From an uncultured Myxococcales bacterium (GTDB lineage Bacteria > Myxococcota_A > UBA9042), in NCBI GenBank assembly GCA_903924465.1, contig CAIYBN010000092.1:1-64000 (forward strand): a stretch of 64,000 nt of DNA. Reading direction: 5' to 3'. A model generated the notes under the pieces. That model ran no database searches. It saw only the letters and a program-made list of their open reading frames with translations, and had not been told where the DNA came from. The stretch's first letter is position 1; the number at the start of each line of letters is the position of its first letter. Made by a program: the position numbers and the translations under genes. Below are positions 52,415 to 63,138 of the stretch, piece by piece.

Positions 52415-54376
52415 TCAAAAACCTGGACAAAACTGTGCCTGATAGCCGTTCAACACGCAGTTCTGTGACCCCATCGTATCTTGGCCACAGCAACTTCCCG
52501 GGCAGTCCGAGTTCTTCGTGCACTTGTTCACGCAGCCCGTGATCTTGCTGGGCCAGCTCGGCGGGGTCTTGTTCGGCCAGTTCAAGCACTGACCGGTGCC
52601 GCCGATGCCACAGGCGTAAGGCTGGCTGTCCGTCGCCCAGTATTCCGTCGTGCCGCAACATTCCGAGTTGTAGGTGGGCGTCAGGCAGTGCTTGGTCTTG
52701 TAGGTCATGTAGCAACACGAGCCGGGACAGTCGGCGCCGGTGTTGCAGGTCTTGGCGCAAAACGGCACCAGATTGTCGGGATATTGAATGCACTCTTCGT
52801 CGGCGGCGCACTGCGAACCACCGCAGCATTTCGGAATCACGTCATGCGTGCAGCCCGTCGCAGTCAGGCAGGCGTCCAAGGTGCAGATGTCGCCGTCGTC
52901 GCACAGCGATTTGTCGGGCGTGTGGCTGCAGCCGCCGCTGGCCGCGTCGCAGAGGTCCTTGGTGCACGGCACGCCGTCGTCGCAGTTGGTTCCCTGGCCG
53001 ACGCAGGTGCCCCCCGCGCACGTGTCCGAGACTGTGCAGGCGTTGCCGTCGTTGCACGGCACGTTGTTGTCGGCAAAAACGCAGCCCAGTTTCGGATCGC
53101 AGGAGTCGGTCGTGCACGCGTTGGCGTCGTCGCAGCTCGTCTGCTTGCCGATGCACACGCCGGTCGCGCACGTGTCGCCGACGGTGCACAGCGTGCCGTC
53201 GTCGCAGGCGCTGAGGCTGGGCGTGTGGCTGCACGTGCCCGCGCTGGCGCAGGCGTCGATCGTGCACGGGTTGCCGTCGTCGCAGCCCAACGTGCCTTGC
53301 GCCTTGCACAGGCCGCCGGAACACACGTCGCCGGTGGTACAGGGCAGGCCGTCGTTGCAGGCGATGCCGTCCAGCGGCGGATGTTGGCAGCCCTGCGTTG
53401 GGTCGCACAAGTCGTCGGTGCACAGCAGGCCGTCGTCACAGTTGAGCGGTTTTCCCTGGCAAACGCCGTTCGCGCACTGGTCACCAAACGTGCACTTGCT
53501 GCCGTCGTTGCAGCTGACGCCAAACGCGAACGGGCTGTAGGTGCATTGGCCAGTCGTCGGATCGCAGCCGTCCAACGTGCAGGAATTGTTGTCGTTGCAG
53601 ACTTTCTGCGGACCGGCGACGCAACTGCCCTGGCAGGTGTCGCCGACGGTGCAGCCGTTGCCATCGTCGCATGGACCGGTGGTTGGTGTGTGCACGCACT
53701 GGCCATTGCCTGGATCGCACGAGTCGGTGGTGCATGGATCGGTGTCGACGCACTGCGGCAACCCGCCCGCGACGCATTTGCCGGTCAGGCAATGATCCTG
53801 GGTGCAGGCGTTGCCGTCGAGATCGCACGCGGTCGCAAACGGCGCGGGACTGTGTTGGCAGCCATCGACGCCCGCGCACACGTCCAGCGTGCACGGCTGG
53901 CCGTCGTTGCAGAGGAAGCCGTTGTCGATTTGCCCGTCGCAGTTGTCGTCCAAACCATTGCAGGTTTCGGTAGTTGGAATGCACGGCTGCACATCGGGTT
54001 CGATGATATTGCCGTCGGGATCGACGAACTGGCCGTCCGGCAAGACGATTGCGCCATCGGGAACGCTGACCGGCACGTCGGGCTTGACGATCTGCCCGTC
54101 AGGGTCGATCACGCTGCCGTCCGGAACGATGATCTGGCCATCTGGCAGGAACACAAAGCCGTCTGGTGAAACATCGTTGACGTCGGTCAGCACTGTGCCA
54201 TCGGGCAGTGCTTGCCCATCCGGCGGACTTGCCGTGTCGTAGTCGCCGATGCTGGCATCGCTGTCGGTGCCGCCACCGGGCGTCGCCACTTGCGGCTGGA
54301 CGGCGTTGTCGTCGCTGCACGCGGACGCGCCGGCCATCAGCGCGGCGATGAGGAGGAATTTCGAGACTGCGCGCAT
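52415..54376 (-). CDS. Cys-rich repeat lipoprotein with PDG-repeat stalk
   Basis: A 653-residue lipoprotein from ATG 54376 (GGGGAAG upstream). The earlier in-frame start at 54454 lies in the promoter. FLLIAALMAGASAC gives the lipobox. Residues ~50-125 are a repeat of short PDGxxxxPDG units. TCNGLDDNCDGQIDNG (~137-152) is the putative metal-binding motif seen in MopE-type proteins. From ~155 to ~530 run CDDGNxCTxxDxC-GxC and CDPxxGCxH units like those of the 2104-residue protein, and the last ~120 residues have CCYMTYKTKHC- and CCGQD-type Cys pairs. Likely a cell-surface, disulphide-rich and possibly metal-binding stalk protein; the partner is unknown. Confidence 0.82.
   Translation of the reverse strand: MRAVSKFLLIAALMAGASACSDDNAVQPQVATPGGGTDSDASIGDYDTASPPDGQALPDGTVLTDVNDVSPDGFVFLPDGQIIVPDGSVIDPDGQIVKPDVPVSVPDGAIVLPDGQFVDPDGNIIEPDVQPCIPTTETCNGLDDNCDGQIDNGFLCNDGQPCTLDVCAGVDGCQHSPAPFATACDLDGNACTQDHCLTGKCVAGGLPQCVDTDPCTTDSCDPGNGQCVHTPTTGPCDDGNGCTVGDTCQGSCVAGPQKVCNDNNSCTLDGCDPTTGQCTYSPFAFGVSCNDGSKCTFGDQCANGVCQGKPLNCDDGLLCTDDLCDPTQGCQHPPLDGIACNDGLPCTTGDVCSGGLCKAQGTLGCDDGNPCTIDACASAGTCSHTPSLSACDDGTLCTVGDTCATGVCIGKQTSCDDANACTTDSCDPKLGCVFADNNVPCNDGNACTVSDTCAGGTCVGQGTNCDDGVPCTKDLCDAASGGCSHTPDKSLCDDGDICTLDACLTATGCTHDVIPKCCGGSQCAADEECIQYPDNLVPFCAKTCNTGADCPGSCCYMTYKTKHCLTPTYNSECCGTTEYWATDSQPYACGIGGTGQCLNWPNKTPPSWPSKITGCVNKCTKNSDCPGSCCGQDTMGSQNCVLNGYQAQFCPGF
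53985..54240 (-). repeat. PDG tripeptide repeat region
   Basis: The coding sequence repeats PDG about every 5-9 residues (LPDGTVL, SPDGFVFL, PDGQIIV, PDGSVID, PDGQIVK, PDGAIVL, PDGQFVD, PDGNIIE). It forms a regular, Asp-rich spacer between the lipid anchor and the Cys-rich part. The regular spacing could bind Ca2+ or simply extend the chain. Confidence 0.7.
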
Positions 54377-54425
54377 GGTCTTCCCCAGTTGGCGTCGCCT
54401 GATACGTCGAACGTCGATAGGGGCC

Positions 54426-54454
54426 ATCGTAGTCACGCCGGGCGCTGGCTGCAA
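54426..54454 (-). promoter_or_regulatory. Sigma70-like promoter of the PDG/Cys-rich lipoprotein gene
   Basis: On the minus strand: TTGCAG (54454-54449), 17 bp, TACGAT (54431-54426). The transcript start near 54419 supports ATG 54376. Confidence 0.45.
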
Positions 54455-54457
54455 GCG

Positions 54458-56002
54458 TCAAGGGAGAGGCGTGAGTACGCCACCGACAAACGCAATGACA
54501 GCCTGGCTGTGGTCGATGACGGGATCCCAACGCGCCATCATGCCCTGCGTCAGCGTCGTCGCGGCAAAACAAGCATTGGAAGCCGCGCCGGTCGTCGCCA
54601 CTGCCGTCACGATCTTGCCGCTGCCCAGCCAGTGCGGCACGGCGCAGCACTGACCGTTGCCGCAGCTCACGTCGAGTGCGACGGCCTCGGCTTGCGGCGC
54701 CAGCGTCTGCGTCGTGCACGCGCCCGCGTGGCAAACTTGCCAGAGGTAGACGACGCTTTCGCCCGCGGGATCGGCCGGCGCATCCTGACCCGGATGACCG
54801 TGCTTGGCTGCGTGTTTGTGCTTGCACCACGTCACGCCGTCCACGTCGGGCTGGCCATTGACGCTCGCTGCCAAACACGCCGTCACGCCATCGGCAAGCC
54901 CGGTCGCCATCGCCGCGTACAGGCGATCGCTGTCGCCCGGATCCGGTAGCCACGTGTGCGTCGCGGTTTCTCCCGCGGACGGCGGAGGCACACGTGCGGC
55001 GTCATCGAAGTCCAGACTTTGCGCAGGCGTCGCGGCCCCGGGCAGTGGAGCCAGCGCCGTGTCTGTTCGCGCCGCGTCCCACGGCCAGTCTGTCTGCCAC
55101 AGCTGAATTCCAAGCGCCGCTGCTTTCGCGCGATCCGCCGCTTCGAATACGTAGTCCGCCCGCACCAGTTGATGGTCCTGCAGGGCAGATTTCAGCAGCG
55201 GGTCGTCAAATGCCTCGATTTGCAGCACAGCGCTTTGCGCCCACGCGGCATCCCAAGTCTTGGCGTCCGTCCGCGCGCGGTTCTCGTCGGACAGCGTCGT
55301 GTAGTCGCGCTGCCAGCTGCTGCCCATCGGAAAGGCGACGCGATCGCCAATCGGCTTGGCAGTTGCGTACATCGCCCAGTCCGACGGTGCCACAGCGCCG
55401 GGAAAATCGCCCCAGTTCCCCAGCACCGAGACCAGCACCCGCCCAGCAACCTCATTTTCGTAGGGCCAGTCGCTGGTGCGCACACAGTCCGTCAGCGTCG
55501 CGCCGCTGGCACAGCGTTGCAGCAGGTCGGCCGGCTTGTACAGCAGCGCGCCAAGGTTCGCCTGCAGCTCGGCGTCCAAATCCTCCGGCGTATGGTCGGC
55601 GTCAAACGTCGGCGTCGTGATGCCCTTCAATTCCAGGAAGACAATCACCGCCGAATGGCTCACCACAAGATCATGCATCGCGACGACCGGTGCCAGGCAG
55701 GACGCCAGATCGGTGCAGACGTCGTTGCCCTGCGCGGTGTGGTAGATGAGAAAATGGTGTGGCGTCGCGGGATCCGGGTGGATGTCCAACTCGATCGATC
55801 GCGCGTGGTCAATCAAGAGCTGATCGAGGATCTGCTCGCCGACGCCGGATGAGAACAGATCGCTCGCTACGCCGCGGTTCACCCAATAGCTGTTGTGCGT
55901 GGCCACACGGCTGGTCTGCGAGAGCGTCGGGCCCCAGTCGTAGCTGGATTTCGGCGTTGCGCAAGCGGCAGCCAGCAGACAGGTGATCCAGAGCGCCCTC
56001 AT
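54458..56002 (-). CDS. PI-PLC-like (calcium-dependent PLC family) lipoprotein
   Basis: A 514-residue exported protein. MRALWITCLLAAAC is a lipoprotein signal (Cys14). The catalytic start ATHNSYW with His36, the conserved RSIELDIHPDP with Glu71, Asp73 and His75, and FLIYHT with His88 match the TIM-barrel phosphatidylinositol phospholipase C X-like family of secreted bacterial enzymes. Conserved strands VIVFLELKGIT (~119-129) and QLWQTDWPWD (~300-309) follow. Residues ~330-514 form an extra Cys-containing domain I cannot assign. It probably cleaves phosphoinositides or a related phosphodiester outside the cell, which is notable given the inositol synthesis genes at 8-12 kb. Its ATG overlaps the Nudix stop (ATGA). 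Confidence 0.8.
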   Translation of the reverse strand: MRALWITCLLAAACATPKSSYDWGPTLSQTSRVATHNSYWVNRGVASDLFSSGVGEQILDQLLIDHARSIELDIHPDPATPHHFLIYHTAQGNDVCTDLASCLAPVVAMHDLVVSHSAVIVFLELKGITTPTFDADHTPEDLDAELQANLGALLYKPADLLQRCASGATLTDCVRTSDWPYENEVAGRVLVSVLGNWGDFPGAVAPSDWAMYATAKPIGDRVAFPMGSSWQRDYTTLSDENRARTDAKTWDAAWAQSAVLQIEAFDDPLLKSALQDHQLVRADYVFEAADRAKAAALGIQLWQTDWPWDAARTDTALAPLPGAATPAQSLDFDDAARVPPPSAGETATHTWLPDPGDSDRLYAAMATGLADGVTACLAASVNGQPDVDGVTWCKHKHAAKHGHPGQDAPADPAGESVVYLWQVCHAGACTTQTLAPQAEAVALDVSCGNGQCCAVPHWLGSGKIVTAVATTGAASNACFAATTLTQGMMARWDPVIDHSQAVIAFVGGVLTPLP

Positions 56003-56433
56003 CCGGCCAACCGCCCGTCGCCCAAGAGCAGATCGATGGTGTCCTGATCCACGGGTGGAAAGCGGTAGTCACCGAGTTGGACGGGATTGACCCAGCGGAA
56101 GTCCCACACGCCGATGCGTTGCGGCAAGCCGCTGACGATGCGCGCAGAAAAGCTGTGGAAGTCGATGCAGTACGGTTCGTACTCGCGGCGCAGGCTGACG
56201 CTTTTGGCGACGATTTCGATCGCAACGTCGAGTTCCTCGCGGATTTCGCGGATCAGCGCAGCTTCATCGCTCTCGTCCGGCTCGACCTTGCCGCCTGGAA
56301 ATTCCCAGAGCAGCGGCATGCCCGCGTGCGGCAAACGCTGTGCGATCAAATACTGCCCAAGTTCATTGCGGATTTCCGCAGCCACTACCCGAATCACCCG
56401 TTTGGTCGATGTGCAACTCACGGTGCGCCTCAC
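55999..56433 (-). CDS. Nudix hydrolase, MutT-like
   Basis: A 144-residue cytosolic Nudix protein. The Nudix box covers residues 47-70: GGKVEP at the start, then REIREELDV, giving the GX5EX7REUXEEXGU pattern that binds Mg2+. LLWEFPGGK before it and the C-terminal FRWVNPVQLGDYRFPPVDQD are typical of the MutT/8-oxo-dGTP diphosphatase branch. It sanitises oxidised nucleotides or cleaves another nucleoside diphosphate. Several GTG starts are possible between 56433 and 56397. The 4-base overlap with the PI-PLC-like gene shows co-transcription, though no functional link is apparent. Confidence 0.88.
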   Translation of the reverse strand: MRRTVSCTSTKRVIRVVAAEIRNELGQYLIAQRLPHAGMPLLWEFPGGKVEPDESDEAALIREIREELDVAIEIVAKSVSLRREYEPYCIDFHSFSARIVSGLPQRIGVWDFRWVNPVQLGDYRFPPVDQDTIDLLLGDGRLAG

Positions 56434-56866
56434 TTCAATGGATCAAAACCGCAGACGCCGGTTGACGACACGGATTGCGTCGGGCCGACGCCGTGCGGCC
56501 ATGCGGAACTCCAGGCCGCGCACTCCGCATGAGTCTTGCCAGCGTGCGGTGGCGTGGCGGCCTTTGGCCTGTCGCCGTGGTGCTGCGGCAGCCCGGAGCG
56601 ATCGTCACCTGCGCCCAACAGAGCCCAATCCGACTGCCCGTGAACATGCGCGCCTCCCGTCGCGGCCTTGCGGCCTACGCGACGTGTGCCCGCAGTCTGG
56701 CCGACGCTACCAGTCCCCGTCAACGTCTTTTGCAACGCGGACAGCGCGGCAAAACGTCGCCACGGATTGACCTACGCGCCACAACTTGGTACACCGCGCC
56801 GCCGTTCGGGCCGGACCGCAATTCCAGTCCGCAACCCCCTGTCCGCAAGCGCATCCCGAGGCGTCC
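56434..56866. other. Intergenic region before the ATP synthase operon
   Basis: 433 bp between the divergent Nudix and ATP synthase genes. Several frames stay open because of the GC content, but none has a ribosome site, a recognisable motif or a sensible start. The only feature I can support is the atp promoter at 56767-56795. The Nudix promoter was not identified. Confidence 0.5.
56767..56795 (+). promoter_or_regulatory. Sigma70-like promoter of the ATP synthase operon
   Basis: TTGACC (56767-56772), 17 bp, TACACC (56790-56795). The -35 is good and the -10 less so (C at the last position). It lies about 70 bases before the first ATG and excludes the in-frame start at 56786. Confidence 0.45.
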
Positions 56867-57349
56867 ATGCTCGCACTGATCACGCTGCCACACCTGAACG
56901 ATGTCAACGACTTGGTGTCGCGCGCTGGGCTTATCGATCTCGACGTGACGGTGTTCTACTACGCCGCGCTCTTCGTGATCCTGCTGCTCGTGCTGCCGAG
57001 CCTCGTGTTCAAGCCGATGCTGGAGCGCATGGAAAAGCGCGATGAGCGGACGTCCGGTGCGCGGCAGGAAGCGCAGCTGATTCGCAAAAGCGCCGATGCG
57101 GAAGCGGAACAATTCGACAAGCACGTGACCGAGGAAAAGCGCAGGGCGCAGGACGAACGCGCGAAGATTCGCGAGGAAACGCAGCACAAGGCCGACGATC
57201 TGGTGGCCCAGGCGCGGCGCGACACGCAGGCTCGCATCGAGGCGGGATTGGTCGCGCAGCACGCGCAGGCGGCGCAGGCGCGGACGGCCTTGGAAGGCGA
57301 TGCACGGGAAATCGCAGGTGCGATCGCCCAGAAGCTGGTGCAGGCGTAG
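56867..57349 (+). CDS. atpF': ATP synthase F0 b-type subunit, probably b'
   Basis: A 160-residue subunit of the F0 peripheral stalk. One membrane helix (TVFYYAALFVILLLVLPSLVF, ~28-48) is followed by KPMLERMEKRDERT and a long charged coiled coil to the C-terminus (AQLIRKSADAEAEQFDKHV, EKRRAQDERAKI), as in b and b' subunits. The lack of a signal-like N-terminus and the first position in the operon fit the b' (AtpX) type of deltaproteobacteria and phototrophs. The start at 56867 was chosen because an earlier start precedes the promoter's expected transcript start. Confidence 0.85.
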   Translation: MLALITLPHLNDVNDLVSRAGLIDLDVTVFYYAALFVILLLVLPSLVFKPMLERMEKRDERTSGARQEAQLIRKSADAEAEQFDKHVTEEKRRAQDERAKIREETQHKADDLVAQARRDTQARIEAGLVAQHAQAAQARTALEGDAREIAGAIAQKLVQA

Positions 57350-57379
57350 TTGCCGCTGGTTTGGACGCAGGAGACGAGG

Positions 57380-57976
57380 ATGAAGCGATTGCAGCAACTC
57401 CTGATTCTCGGCCTTGGCCTGGCCACGCCGCTGCTGGCGCTGGCTGAAGAGGCGCATGGCACGTGCGAGCCGAACGAATTCTGCTTTCAGGTTCAGGGGT
57501 ACTACATCCTGGACTTCATCGCCTTCGTCGCGATCATCGTCTACGCCGCGCGCAAACCGCTGGCCGCGTTTCTGGACAAGCGCTACGCCGACGTCTCCAA
57601 GGAAATCGCCGCGGCGCACGAACTCCGCGACGCCGCGCAGCAGAAATACAACGCCTACAAAGCGCGCATGGATAACCTGGCCGTCGAGATGGAGAAAATC
57701 CTGACCGATGCGCGCGCGGGTACAGAAGTGGAAGTGCAGCGGATTCTGGCCGATGCCAAAGCACAGGTCGAACGCGTGACGGCGGAAGAACGGATTCGGC
57801 TGGATCAGGAATCCAAGCGGATTCGCGATGAATTGCAGCGGGATGCCGCGGCGTTGGCGCTGAAGCTGGCGGAGCAGATGGTGCGCGAGCGGCTGGACGC
57901 TGGATCGCAGGCCAAGCTGGTGGACCGCGCGCTGACGGAAATCGAGGAACTGCCGACGACGAGCGCAAACGCGTAA
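57380..57976 (+). CDS. atpF: ATP synthase F0 subunit b
   Basis: A 198-residue b subunit. AGGAGACGAGG precedes the ATG at 57380. The N-terminus MKRLQQLLILGLGLATPLLALA looks like a cleavable signal, as in other deltaproteobacterial AtpF proteins. The membrane helix is YYILDFIAFVAIIVYAA, followed by KPLAAFLDKRYADVSKEI and a long coiled coil to ~190. It forms the peripheral stalk with the preceding b-type subunit, holding the F1 head against rotation. The gene lies 30 bp after the b' gene. Confidence 0.9.
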   Translation: MKRLQQLLILGLGLATPLLALAEEAHGTCEPNEFCFQVQGYYILDFIAFVAIIVYAARKPLAAFLDKRYADVSKEIAAAHELRDAAQQKYNAYKARMDNLAVEMEKILTDARAGTEVEVQRILADAKAQVERVTAEERIRLDQESKRIRDELQRDAAALALKLAEQMVRERLDAGSQAKLVDRALTEIEELPTTSANA

Positions 57977-58022
57977 GTTCTTGGCGTCGGGAAACGAAGG
58001 TTTCAGGTGGGAGCGATGAAGC

Positions 58023-58577
58023 ATGGCTAGCACGAGCGGTTCTGCAAAGATTGCCCGACGTTATGCGCGCGCGCTGGCGCTCCTGTGCGACGAGCGCGGC
58101 GATGCCGACGCAGTCCGCGTGGCGCTGCAACAGATCGTCGCGACCTTGAAGGCGACCCCCGAAGCGCTGGCGTTTCTGACCAATCCGACCTTGCCCCATG
58201 AGCCGCGAACGCAACTGCTTGCGACGCTGTTGACGGACTTGTCGGTGACGGGCACGGCGGACGCGTTCACCAAGCTCATGCTGGACAACGGTCGCATCGG
58301 CTCGCTGGCGGCGACGCTGGCGGAGTTCGCCGCGATTCAGGACGCGCGCAGCGGTCGGGCGGATGCGCAGCTGACTTCGGCGGTTGCGCTGGATTCGGCC
58401 GCGATCGCGCGGGTGGCGACTGCCATCGGCCGCTTGATTCACAAGGAAGTGCAGGTGACTGCGTCGGTTGACCCGGAACTGCTGGGTGGCGTCGTCGTGC
58501 GCGTGGGCAACACGGTGTGGGATAGTTCGGTGAGAAATCACCTGAATCGTCTTCACAATCAATTGGTTACAGACTGA
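58023..58577 (+). CDS. atpH: ATP synthase F1 subunit delta
   Basis: A 184-residue delta (OSCP) subunit. It begins [18 protein letters not shown], the usual first helix, with [18 protein letters not shown] and [21 protein letters not shown] matching the conserved N-terminal helical bundle. It ends [29 protein letters not shown] (two blocks, ~150-178), the C-terminal delta signature. It joins the b-type stalk to the alpha subunits. Confidence 0.93.
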   Translation: MASTSGSAKIARRYARALALLCDERGDADAVRVALQQIVATLKATPEALAFLTNPTLPHEPRTQLLATLLTDLSVTGTADAFTKLMLDNGRIGSLAATLAEFAAIQDARSGRADAQLTSAVALDSAAIARVATAIGRLIHKEVQVTASVDPELLGGVVVRVGNTVWDSSVRNHLNRLHNQLVTD

Positions 58578-58608
58578 ACTGAACTATCGTTTCTGGGGGA
58601 AGACTGCC

Positions 58609-60192
<1,584 letters not shown>

Positions 60193-60234
60193 GGTCTGGT
60201 CAACAGGGTCGTTCCGTAGCTAGTTCGAGGCAAC

Positions 60235-61125
60235 ATGCCATCTTTGAAAGCAATTCGACGTCGCATCGTGTCGGTCCGGTCCACGGCCAAGATCACGCGT
60301 GCGATGAAATTGGTGGCGACGGCGAAATTGCGCCGTGCGCAGGAGCGGCTCGTGCAGTTGCGTCCTTATGCCCGGCGGGTCAACGACATGATCGTTGAAC
60401 TGGCCGCGGGCACGGACATGGACGCGCACGCGCTGCTCGCGGTTCGCCCGGCGAAACGCACGCTGATGCTGGTGCTGACTTCGGATCGCGGCCTTGCGGG
60501 CGCATTCAACGCGAACGTCAACAAAGCGGCGTGGAACTGGGTCAAGGCCAATCAGGCCAACCGCGAGCACATTGAGCTGCGCGTGGTCGGCAAGAAGGGC
60601 CGCGATTTTTTCAAGGCGCGCCAGACGCAAGTCGGTCACGTCTACACGGACGTGCTGAACAACGTCACGCTGGAGCGTGCGACCGGCATTGGCCGTGAGC
60701 TCGTTGCCGCGTACGTGGATGGCCATTTCGACGAAGTGTTCATCGCCTACAACCAGTTCAAGTCGGCGATGACGCAGATTGTTCAGGTCGAACGCGTGCT
60801 GCCGCTGCCGCCAACCGGTCTGGACGATGGCAAAGGCGCGCCGGTTGATGCTGCGCCGACGACCGTCGACACGATCTTCGAGCCGACCAAGGACGCCGTG
60901 CTGGATTCGATCCTGCCGATGTCCATCGACGTGCACGTCTACCGCTGCTTGCTGGAATCGGTCGCGTCGGAAATGGGCGCGCGGATGACGGCCATGGACG
61001 CGGCGACCAAGAACGCCGGCGAGCTGCTGGCGCGCATCACGCTGGCCTACAACCGCGCTCGCCAGTCGATTATCACCACGGAACTGATGGAAATCACGTC
61101 AGGTGCCGAGGCTCTCAAGGGTTAG
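60235..61125 (+). CDS. atpG: ATP synthase F1 subunit gamma
   Basis: A 296-residue central-shaft subunit. It begins PSLKAIRRRIVSVRSTAKIT and KLVATAKLRRAQ, the usual first coiled-coil helix, has LVLTSDRGLAGAFNAN near 77-92, and ends in the signature helix EMGARMTAMDAATKNAGELL and YNRARQSIITTELMEI (~245-290). The helix pair turns inside the alpha/beta ring. Length is normal for the family. Confidence 0.95.
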   Translation: MPSLKAIRRRIVSVRSTAKITRAMKLVATAKLRRAQERLVQLRPYARRVNDMIVELAAGTDMDAHALLAVRPAKRTLMLVLTSDRGLAGAFNANVNKAAWNWVKANQANREHIELRVVGKKGRDFFKARQTQVGHVYTDVLNNVTLERATGIGRELVAAYVDGHFDEVFIAYNQFKSAMTQIVQVERVLPLPPTGLDDGKGAPVDAAPTTVDTIFEPTKDAVLDSILPMSIDVHVYRCLLESVASEMGARMTAMDAATKNAGELLARITLAYNRARQSIITTELMEITSGAEALKG

Positions 61126-61163
61126 GTCACCGGGGCTCAGTCTCGCATCCATTTCTGCGCTAG

Positions 61164-62642
<1,479 letters not shown>

Positions 62643-62651
62643 GGGTTGCCC

Positions 62652-63059
62652 ATGAAGTGCGAGATCGTGACGCCGGTGGGCATCAAATATTCAGGCGACG
62701 TCCAGGGCGTGATCGCGCCGGGCGCTTCCGGCGACTTGGGCATCCTGCCCGGTCACCAGGCGCTGCTCTCCGGTCTGCGGACGGGCGTTTGCACGGTGCA
62801 ACTGGGACCGCACAATGACCTGTCGCTGGTCGTCGATGGTGGCTATGTTCACGTCGTTGGCGGCGAGACCGTCACGATTACGACGGAATTGTGCGAAAAG
62901 GCCGAAGACATCGTGCTCGACGCCGTGCGCAAGGACCTGGAATTGGCGACTGCGGAGTTGAGCTCAACCCGCGAAGACGTGCAGAGCGAACTCTGGAAAG
63001 TGCGCAAGCGCGCGGTCGATTTGGCGGAAACGCGTGCGCGGGTCGGGGCGACGAAGTAG
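62652..63059 (+). CDS. atpC: ATP synthase F1 subunit epsilon
   Basis: A 135-residue epsilon subunit. The beta-sandwich domain has CEIVTPVGIKYSGDVQGVIA, GDLGILPGHQALLSGLRTG and VDGGYVHVVGGETVTITTE, all at the usual positions. The C-terminal helical hairpin (~95-135) is Ala/Glu/Arg-rich. It regulates and couples rotation. The ATG at 62652 was chosen; a TTG two codons earlier is less likely. This is the last gene of the operon; the a and c subunit genes are not in the window. Confidence 0.93.
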   Translation: MKCEIVTPVGIKYSGDVQGVIAPGASGDLGILPGHQALLSGLRTGVCTVQLGPHNDLSLVVDGGYVHVVGGETVTITTELCEKAEDIVLDAVRKDLELATAELSSTREDVQSELWKVRKRAVDLAETRARVGATK

Positions 63060-63080
63060 TCGAGCTGGCGTGACAGGTCG

Positions 63081-63109
63081 TTGACGGCGGTCGCCGCCAC
63101 GCGCAAGCT
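63081..63109 (+). promoter_or_regulatory. Sigma70-like promoter of the final vWA lipoprotein gene
   Basis: TTGACG (63081-63086), 17 bp, CAAGCT (63104-63109). It lies about 23 bases before the expected transcript start and supports the GTG at 63139. Confidence 0.5.
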
Positions 63110-63138
63110 GGCCGAATCGGTCCGTGCGCGGGGGCGTC

